In this document: positions 1-5,600 of the stretch, one piece after another
How positions within the stretch are numbered: the stretch's first letter is position 1
Layout: each line of letters opens with the position of its first letter
Assembly: GCA_007125735.1 (NCBI GenBank)
Contig: SLCP01000033.1
Location: forward strand, 1 to 6,563
Source: Coriobacteriia bacterium
GTDB taxonomy: Bacteria > Actinomycetota > Coriobacteriia > Anaerosomatales > SLCP01
Direction of reading: 5' to 3'
Length of the DNA: 6,563 nucleotides
The notes under the pieces: model-generated
Told to the model about the DNA's origin: nothing
The model's database searches: none
Seen by the model: only the letters and a program-made list of their open reading frames with translations
Translations under genes and position numbers: made by a program

Positions 1-1
1 G

Positions 2-238
2 TCGATCAAGGGACACCTCGTGCTGAGCCTCGAGCACACGCGCAACCGGATGACACGCCTCGGCAAGAATGCGGTCACCGACGGCGAGCTGCTCTCGGTC
101 GACGAGATCGTAGAACGCATCGATGCCGTCACTGCCGACGACCTCAGTCGCGTCGCTGGTCAGGTGTTGACCGGCGACCGCGTACTCGCGATGATTGGCC
201 CCTTCTCGACTTCTGACGTCAAGCACCTCGTCGCCTGA
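2..238 (+). CDS. M16 family zinc peptidase, C-terminal end (5' partial)
   Basis: The frame is open from the first bases of the window and ends at TGA 236-238, giving the last 78 residues of a longer protein. An internal GTG at position 20 is not the true start, because the frame reads through upstream (SIKGHLVLSLEHTRNRM). The tail matches the end of M16 (pitrilysin / insulinase / mitochondrial processing peptidase-like) enzymes: an LxLEhtxxRMxxLGknA helix, then a GELLSVDEIVERIDAVTADDLSRVA segment of the type 'eei...i.aVTaeDv..vA', then a short strand ending in MIGPF. In family members this is the inactive-lobe C-terminal domain; the zinc-binding HxxEH motif lies upstream and is not visible. 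Such peptidases degrade peptides or process precursors and are often encoded just after pnp. The dapB ribosome binding site starts 9 nt after the stop, so co-transcription is likely. The family call is good; the substrate is unknown. Confidence 0.8.
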   Translation, partial: SIKGHLVLSLEHTRNRMTRLGKNAVTDGELLSVDEIVERIDAVTADDLSRVAGQVLTGDRVLAMIGPFSTSDVKHLVA

Positions 239-246
239 GGGTGCCC

Positions 247-254
247 GAGGGGAG
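247..254 (+). promoter_or_regulatory. Shine-Dalgarno site that fixes the dapB start
   Basis: GAGGGGAG lies 7 nt upstream of ATG 262. It falls inside the coding sequence that a start at GTG 241 would imply, and GTG 241 has no comparable site of its own. This favours ATG 262, which also puts the Rossmann glycine motif at the usual distance from the N-terminus. Confidence 0.75.
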
Positions 255-261
255 TATCAGC

Positions 262-1047
262 ATGATCGACGTACTCGTGTCAGGTGCCGCGGGCCGTATG
301 GGCCGCGAGGTGGTCGCCGCAGTGACCGCCGCCGATGGAATGCGTGTTGTTGCTGTCGTCGACACCGGTCATCCGGGTGTGGACATCCCTGACGGCGCGG
401 ACGGATCGCTCGCGTGTTCCGGGGATCTCGCTGCGGCCATCTCTGCTACACCACCCCACGTGATGGTCGATTTCACGCACCCTGACGCCGTCGAAGCGAA
501 CCTCCGCACCGCACTAGCCGCTGGCGTAGACTGCGTGGTGGGCACTACGGGTCTACCGGAGTCGCTGCTCGCCGAGATCGCAGCCGAGGCCCCCGAGGGC
601 ACGGCGCTCTTCTTCGCGCCCAACTTCGCGATCGGCGCCGTGCTGATGATGCGGTTCGCCGCCGAGGCTGCCCGATTCATGCCGCACGCCGAGATCATCG
701 AGCTCCACCACGACCGCAAGGCCGACGCACCGAGCGGAACCGCGATGCGCACTGCGTCGCTCGTTGCCGAGGCTCGCGCGGAGGTGCCACCGGCACCCGG
801 CGCGGAGACAGAGATCGCTCCCGGCGCCCGCGGGGCGCTCGTCGAGGACGTCGCGGTGCACTCGGTCCGCCTGCCCGGTCTCGTCGCGCATCAGGAAGTG
901 CTCCTCGGCGGGCAAGGCCAGACGCTCTCGATACGCCATGACTCCATCGACCGGACGTCGTTCATGCCGGGCGTGGTGCTCGCCGTGCGCTCGGTCGGTT
1001 CGCTGAGCGGGCTCGTCATCGGCCTCGAGAAGCTCATGGAGCGCTAG
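262..1047 (+). CDS. dapB: 4-hydroxy-tetrahydrodipicolinate reductase (dihydrodipicolinate reductase)
   Basis: A 261-residue cytoplasmic enzyme, a normal length for DapB (about 245-270). It reduces 4-hydroxy-tetrahydrodipicolinate with NAD(P)H to tetrahydrodipicolinate in the diaminopimelate/lysine pathway. The N-terminal Rossmann fold carries GAAGRMG at residues 8-14, followed by DFTHPDA (70-76) and VGTTG (93-97). APNFAIGA (119-126) leads into the C-terminal substrate domain. The family signature ELHHDRKADAPSGTA spans about 147-161; by homology to the E. coli enzyme it contains the catalytic His pair (149-150), Lys153 and the substrate-binding SGT. The tail VHSVRLPGLVAHQEVLLGG and FMPGVVLA is also typical. 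I chose ATG 262 rather than GTG 241 (7 residues longer) because of the strong ribosome binding site at 247-254. The stop is 2 nt before the next gene, indicating an operon and probable translational coupling. All key residues are intact. Identification is secure. Confidence 0.96.
   Translation: MIDVLVSGAAGRMGREVVAAVTAADGMRVVAVVDTGHPGVDIPDGADGSLACSGDLAAAISATPPHVMVDFTHPDAVEANLRTALAAGVDCVVGTTGLPESLLAEIAAEAPEGTALFFAPNFAIGAVLMMRFAAEAARFMPHAEIIELHHDRKADAPSGTAMRTASLVAEARAEVPPAPGAETEIAPGARGALVEDVAVHSVRLPGLVAHQEVLLGGQGQTLSIRHDSIDRTSFMPGVVLAVRSVGSLSGLVIGLEKLMER
1037..1041 (+). promoter_or_regulatory. Ribosome binding site of the aspartate kinase, inside the dapB end
   Basis: TGGAG lies within the last codons of dapB, 8 nt before GTG 1050. 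With only 2 nt between the dapB stop and this start, the kinase is probably translated by coupled or re-initiating ribosomes. Confidence 0.5.
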
Positions 1048-1049
1048 GC

Positions 1050-2291
1050 GTGGACGACGCGACTTCAGGTCTATCGGCCGACCGCTCCGTCATCGTGATG
1101 AAGTTCGGGGGGACGTCGGTCGCCACACCCGAAGGTCGGGCATCCATCGCGGCGCGTGTGACCGCCGCACTCGAGTCCGGTGCCGCCCCGGTGGTCGTCG
1201 TGTCTGCGATGGGCCGTGCAGGTGCGCCCTACGCCACCGACACGCTGCTCTCCTTGGTGGGCGACCTGCCGAGCGAGCCCGCTGAACGCGACTGGCTCAT
1301 GGCGACCGGCGAGATAGTCTCGGCGGTCGTGTGCGCGCACGAACTGCGCGCTGCCGGCATCGAGGCTCGTGCGTTGACGGGTGCCGAGGCCGGCATCGTG
1401 ACCGATGACACCCACGGCAGCGCGTCCATCATCGAGATCCACCCGGGCCCACTGCAGGCGGCGCTTGCTGCGGGCCTCGTCCCGGTCGTCGCAGGCTTCC
1501 AGGGGGTTGCCGCGAGCGGTCGCCTTACGACGCTGGGCAGGGGGGGGAGCGACACGACCGCATGCGCCCTCGGGGTCGCACTACAGGCGGACGCGGTCGA
1601 GATCTACACCGACGTCGACGGCGTGCTCTCGGCGGACCCCAGGTCGTGTGAGGGCACCTCGGTGCTCGAGACGATCCGTGCCGACGAGCTCTTCCAGATG
1701 TCGCGCCACGGCGCGCGCGTCGTGCATACGCCCGCGGCCGAGCTCGCGCTTGCGAGCGGGCTCGCGGTCATCGTGCGCAATACCTACAGCGACCATCCCG
1801 GCACCCGCGTTGCGGACATCTCCGCGTACCGCCCCGACCGCGTCGCCACGTCCGTCACGTGCTCGTCGGGCGTCGCTCGGGTCCGCGTTGCTCTTCCGGC
1901 GCCAGAGGGCACCCGCGCGCACATGGCCGCGCAGACCCGCATCTACCGCGCGATGGCCGATGCCGGCGTCTCGCTCGACATGTTCACCCCGGTCGGGGAG
2001 ACCCTCGTCTTCTCGGTCCCGGAGGACGCGCTTGACCGTGCGTGCGACGTCCTCGGCTCTCTCGGCCTGACCTACCAGGTGCAGGCCGGTCTCGCCAAGG
2101 TGACGCTGATCGGCGCGGGGATGCACGGGGTACCCGGCGTCCTTGCCCGCGTGGCCGAGTGTCTCGCCGACGCATCCGTCACGATACTCCAGATCGCCGA
2201 CAGCCATACGACGATCTCTGTCGTGGTCTCCGCTGAGGAGTCGCGCACCGCCGTCCAGGCCCTACACGACGGGTTCGAGCTGGAAGCGTAG
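1050..2291 (+). CDS. dapG: Aspartate kinase, DapG (AK I)-like
   Basis: A 413-residue cytoplasmic aspartokinase (usual 400-420) that phosphorylates L-aspartate with ATP, the first committed step to DAP, lysine, threonine and methionine. The kinase domain (about 14-250) has KFGGTSV (18-24), TGE (86-88), GFQG (149-152), TLGRGGSDTTA (161-171) and YTDVDGVLSADPR (186-198). Two C-terminal ACT domains follow (about 272-340 and 347-413), expected to bind an allosteric end product. As I remember the Bacillus proteins, SAMGRAGAPYATDTLL (52-67) and the end QIADSHTTISVVV...ALHDGFEL match the diaminopimelate-sensitive DapG isozyme (SAMGRKGDPYATDSLL, QSADSHTTIWVLV, ALHEVFEL), not LysC, which lacks the 'xGxPYA' insertion. 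Feedback by DAP is therefore likely but inferred. GTG 1050 gives about 11 extra N-terminal residues; the only nearby ATG (1098) would remove the first beta strand. Oddities: HTPAAE at 226-231 where most relatives have HPRAxE, and an 8-G run inside the GRGGS codons. Confidence 0.93.
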   Translation: MDDATSGLSADRSVIVMKFGGTSVATPEGRASIAARVTAALESGAAPVVVVSAMGRAGAPYATDTLLSLVGDLPSEPAERDWLMATGEIVSAVVCAHELRAAGIEARALTGAEAGIVTDDTHGSASIIEIHPGPLQAALAAGLVPVVAGFQGVAASGRLTTLGRGGSDTTACALGVALQADAVEIYTDVDGVLSADPRSCEGTSVLETIRADELFQMSRHGARVVHTPAAELALASGLAVIVRNTYSDHPGTRVADISAYRPDRVATSVTCSSGVARVRVALPAPEGTRAHMAAQTRIYRAMADAGVSLDMFTPVGETLVFSVPEDALDRACDVLGSLGLTYQVQAGLAKVTLIGAGMHGVPGVLARVAECLADASVTILQIADSHTTISVVVSAEESRTAVQALHDGFELEA

Positions 2292-2313
2292 GAAATCCTT
2301 CGCGCTTCTCCAC

Positions 2314-2338
2314 ACCCATTGGGTATACCCCTAAGGGT
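2314..2338. repeat. Two adjacent ACCC-n(3-4)-GGGT palindromes
   Basis: ACCC-ATT-GGGT (2314-2324) is followed after 2 bp by ACCC-CTAA-GGGT (2327-2338). The inner arms also form a perfect 10-bp palindrome, GGGTATACCC (2321-2330), so the arms could pair in two mutually exclusive ways in RNA. The stems are only 4-5 bp and no T-run follows, which argues against an intrinsic terminator. A repressor operator is possible; the role is not known. Confidence 0.5.
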
Positions 2339-2378
2339 TACCGCTTATCAGCTATGAGTGACCGCTTGGTGACCGTTC
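2338..2378 (+). repeat. TKACCG direct repeats at helical spacing
   Basis: TTACCGCTT (2338-2346), TGACCGCTT (2359-2367) and TGACCGTTC (2370-2378) are near-identical, same-strand repeats whose starts are 21 and 11 bp apart, about two turns and one turn of DNA. Direct repeats with an 11-bp period are the usual target layout of OmpR/PhoB-family response regulators. The regulator is unknown and the assignment is tentative. Confidence 0.35.
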
Positions 2379-2500
2379 AGAGTGCCGGGTGTCCCTTTGT
2401 CTTGCGTACCGAGAATCTGCTCACAACCAGCTTGTACTTAGCCGAAATCTTTCCTAGGAGTGAGCGCACTCGTTGCGTTTCGTGTGCTCGTGCGTCACAG

Positions 2501-2529
2501 TTGATCGAACCGGTTGCCAGACGTAGCCT
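2501..2529 (+). promoter_or_regulatory. Candidate sigma-70-type promoter for the surface-protein gene
   Basis: TTGATC (2501-2506) and TAGCCT (2524-2529) are separated by exactly 17 bp. The -35 shares TTGA with the consensus, while the -10 keeps only the TAnnnT frame common in high-GC Gram-positives. Transcription would begin near 2536, leaving a short leader of about 20 nt that includes the ribosome binding site. A weaker alternative with the same spacing is TTGTAC (2432-2437) with TAGGAG (2455-2460). Confidence 0.35.
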
Positions 2530-2546
2530 GAGTCGCCGTCAGGAAT

Positions 2547-2553
2547 AGGGGAG
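2547..2553 (+). promoter_or_regulatory. Shine-Dalgarno site of the large surface-protein gene
   Basis: AGGGGAG lies 4 nt before GTG 2558 (6 nt if AGGGG is taken as the core). The in-frame ATG at 2597 has only a weak CGGGG 4 nt upstream, so GTG 2558 is the preferred start. Both starts keep the hydrophobic signal segment. Confidence 0.6.
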
Positions 2554-2557
2554 AACA

Positions 2558-2665
2558 GTGTCGAACACAGTAGAGTCGCGCATCGGTCGGGGCACGATGT
2601 TGCGACGGGCGGCACTCGTATTCTGCCTGGTTCTCGCTCTTGCGGTGAGTAGCGCGCTCATAGCC
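2558..2665 (+). other. Signal peptide of the surface protein
   Basis: Residues 1-36. The n-region carries arginines (R8, R11, R16, R17), and the h-region from L20 to I35 is nearly all L/V/A with a few serines. Cleavage after A33 (S31-S32-A33) or A36 is plausible. C23 sits within the hydrophobic core, preceded by V-F, and does not form a lipobox, so this looks like a Sec/SPase I signal or a signal anchor rather than a lipoprotein signal. Confidence 0.7.
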
Positions 2666-5600
2666 CGCTCGATGACCATCAACTCGATCACGATCGATGG
2701 CAGCTTCGACGACTGGGAGAACGTACTCGCCGATCCCGGCAACATCGTCTTCGACTCGAGCGGCGCCTCCGACCCTGACCTTCCCGGTCAGCGCGATCGA
2801 GACATCGTAAGGTTCGCCACGACGTGGGACGACGACAACCTGTACTTCTATATCAGGCGTTCGGCCGATCCCAACATGAACACCAACTTCTACTTCTACA
2901 TCGATGTGGATAACGACGGAAGGCTCGGCGACAACGACTTCATCCTCGAATACGTTATCAACAAGGATGGATTGACGAACAACGGTGCAACTGGCTACCG
3001 GTACCGGCCGTCCGGCGGCGCAGGCACTACCGATCCGCTCGGCAGTGATGGTGTCACGGTTCTGGGCACCAAGGGAACGGCCGTGCCTGCCTTCCGTCCC
3101 ACCATGGACGCTGCGAACGGACCGGTCGGTACGTACGACAGCGTCTCGATCGAGTTCAAGGTCGCCTGGTCGGCACTCGGTCTGACAGCAGGCAGTCCGA
3201 TCAACATCCACGCAGCATGCGGGATGAACAACATCCCCAACCAGATCCAGGACAACGTCAACGGCATCTCGACCGAGTTCACCAGGGCTACCCTGGTTCC
3301 CGACCGCTCGGGCTCGGCAGCGCCGGGGGAGACCATAACCTACGAGCACACACTTACTCATGTCGGCAACGTCCCCGACACGTTCTCGCTGGCCGCAACG
3401 ACACTCGAAGAGTGGCCTACACTCGTCACCGACACCGATGGCAACACCATCGATCAGGTCACGCTCGACAACGAGAGTGTCACCGTCGTTGTCGAGGTGA
3501 CCGTGCCTGCGGGGATCCCTTCGGGCAGTGTGGGGAACACGAGACTTGAAGCGACCTCTGAGTTGAAGTCCAACGTGCGTGCTGTCGTCACAGACACCAC
3601 CTATGCCGGACTCCTCTCCGTCTACCCCAACCGCACCTCGACCATCGCCGCTGACACCACGATCTACTACGAACACTACATCGCGAACAACACCGAGATA
3701 GCTCTCACTGTCGACCTCACCGCCTACTCTTGGTCGCTGTGGAGCGTGGGGGTGTTCGACCTGGACAGGTCTACGCCTCTGAGCAGCGTGGTTGTTCAAC
3801 CTGGTGAAGAAGTGCCCGTCCTGCTCAGAGTCACGAGCCCACCGGGCGCCTCGCTCGGCTTCGTTGACATCAGCGAGTTGCGGGCAGTTGCCCAAGAGAA
3901 CCCCGCATACCAGCACTACGCGCGTGACATCACGACGGTACGTCTGCCGGTCGATATCCGACCCGACCGCGCCGCCTCTACCGTCGCAGGCTCTCTCGCG
4001 ACGTACCGGCACACCGTCACCAACAGCCTTGGCAGCGAGCAGACGATCAACCTCGCTGGTGTGTCGAGTCGCGGTTGGAACATCCGCATATTCGATGAGA
4101 CCGGAGTCGACGAGATCTCAGAGCTGACCCTGGGACAGGGGGAGTCTGCTGAGATACTGGTTCGCGTCCGCGTGCCCATCGGCGCGACTGTGGGCCAGAC
4201 CGACACCACCACCGTCACCGCATCACTCGCCAGCGACCCGACGGTCTTCGACACGGCCTCCGATGTCACCACTGTCGTTCGTTTGGCGACCTATTCGGAT
4301 CCGGGATTCCGGATGCCGGACTCCGTCTTCCGGGTGGGAGACGTCGTCTACGCACAGGCCTCCGGCCTCACCGGCGCGGAGAAGTGGTTCCGCTGGATCA
4401 ACCCTGCTGGGACGACAGTCAGGAACACACAGTCGAACGTGATTTTCCAGCAGGCCGACAGCGTCTACCCGACCCTGGAGACTTCTCCGATCGGCACCTG
4501 GACGGTGGGCTTCGCCGACACTCAGGCGGGTGCCCTCGTCGCTTCAACCCCCTTCACGCTTACCCACGACGCGATTATTGCTCTGTTGTACGCGCCGGAT
4601 GCCGAGAGACCGAATCAGCTCGTCCCGATCGAGTCTCTCCTCCAGAACAACGGTACGACCGATATCACCTCGTCCTCGCTCACCTATCTCGTGTGGTACG
4701 ACGTGAATGGCGACGGGGTGTTCGGCGTCGGCGACCGATACATCGACACACACGGCCAGCCGCAAGTCTACACGTCGGGCACGGTGTGGACGCATCAAGA
4801 CACCGATGTGACCGTCCCGGCGTCAGACTCCCTCACCTACTCGTGGACGCTCTCGAACAGCGACTTCATCGATTGGGGCGTCTACAACGTCGACCTCGTG
4901 TGGGAAACGTCCGACGATGTCTGGATCGATGAGGCAACCGATATCTTCTACTCGCCAGGTGAAGCCCCCGGTCTTGCGCTGGAGAAGATCTGGGTCGATG
5001 GCGGCCTGGAGTATCAGGGTCTGGGCTCGACGGTACGCTTCGACATCGTCCTCGAGAACGACGGGGACACTGATCTCGTCTCCATCCCACTCCGGGACGT
5101 CTATCCCTCCGCGTACCTCGAGTTCGCCGGGGCAAGCGTGACGCCCTCCTCGGCAGTTTCTGGTGAACTGCTCTGGGACACGGTCGGTAGCCTTGTCGCC
5201 GGAGAGACCACTACGGTCACGGTCGAATTCACCGTCATCGACGAGCCACCTGGGAACACCACTACCAACGTTGCTTCGTCGTCCAGCGCGCTTGACGCCG
5301 GAGGACTGTCTCCGCGGGATGTCAGTGACTCGGCGCAGATAGGTATCGACGTTGTTCCGCCGCTGACTACCGACGATGCGCCCGCAGCCATCCAGACCAC
5401 CTCGCCCGTGTACGTCACCCTCACGGCCACAGACACGGTCTCTGGAGTCGATGCGACGTACTACAGGATCGATGGGGGAGCAGCGCTGACGTACTCCACT
5501 CCCATCGAGATCTCGGCCGAGGGAACGACGACCATCACCTACTGGTCGGTCGATCGCGCGGGGAACGTGGAAGAAGTGCGAACCGCCATCGTCAGGATCG

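Larger units (their letters stand above)
2292..2557 (+). other. Intergenic region between the dap operon and the surface-protein gene
   Basis: These 266 bp separate the metabolic operon from the large surface gene and are visibly less GC-rich than the flanking genes. A 64-codon frame at 2354-2548 has no ribosome binding site and no recognisable protein, so I do not call it. The region holds paired palindromes at 2314-2338, TKACCG direct repeats at 2338-2378, a 5-bp hairpin GAGTG/CACTC at 2458-2471 with an AGCG loop, and a candidate promoter at 2501-2529. I see no stem followed by a T-run, so any terminator for the operon is Rho-dependent or of an unrecognised form. Confidence 0.8.

Noticed and set aside
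241..261. GTG 241 as the dapB start
   Set aside because: It lacks its own ribosome binding site and would place the strong GAGGGGAG site inside the coding region; ATG 262 fits better.
1405..2070. A 221-codon frame inside the aspartate kinase gene in another frame
   Set aside because: Its product is extremely Arg/Ser/Pro-rich, the typical out-of-frame reading of high-GC DNA, and the real kinase frame is intact.
2291..2345. Intrinsic terminator of the dap operon
   Set aside because: The available stems (ACCC/GGGT, AGGA/TCCT) are 4-5 bp long and none is followed by a run of T.
2354..2548. A 64-codon + strand frame in the intergenic region
   Set aside because: There is no ribosome binding site before its ATG, it resembles no known protein, and it overlaps the candidate promoter and repeats.
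2292..2557. A riboswitch (c-di-GMP-I or lysine type) in the leader of the surface-protein gene
   Set aside because: A CCGGTTGCC-like stretch at 2510-2518 faintly recalled a c-di-GMP-I arm, but the conserved core sequences and partner stems are absent, and the predicted leader is only about 20 nt.
2597..2665. Lipoprotein signal using Cys23 of the surface protein
   Set aside because: The residues before Cys23 (LVF) do not fit a lipobox, and most of the hydrophobic stretch lies after rather than before the cysteine.
2495..4012. A 505-codon open frame on the minus strand opposite the surface-protein gene
   Set aside because: It is antisense to a + strand frame with a signal peptide and recognisable domains. 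Its translation is rich in Arg, Val, Gly and Asp with no recognisable domain, as expected for the shadow of a GC-rich gene.
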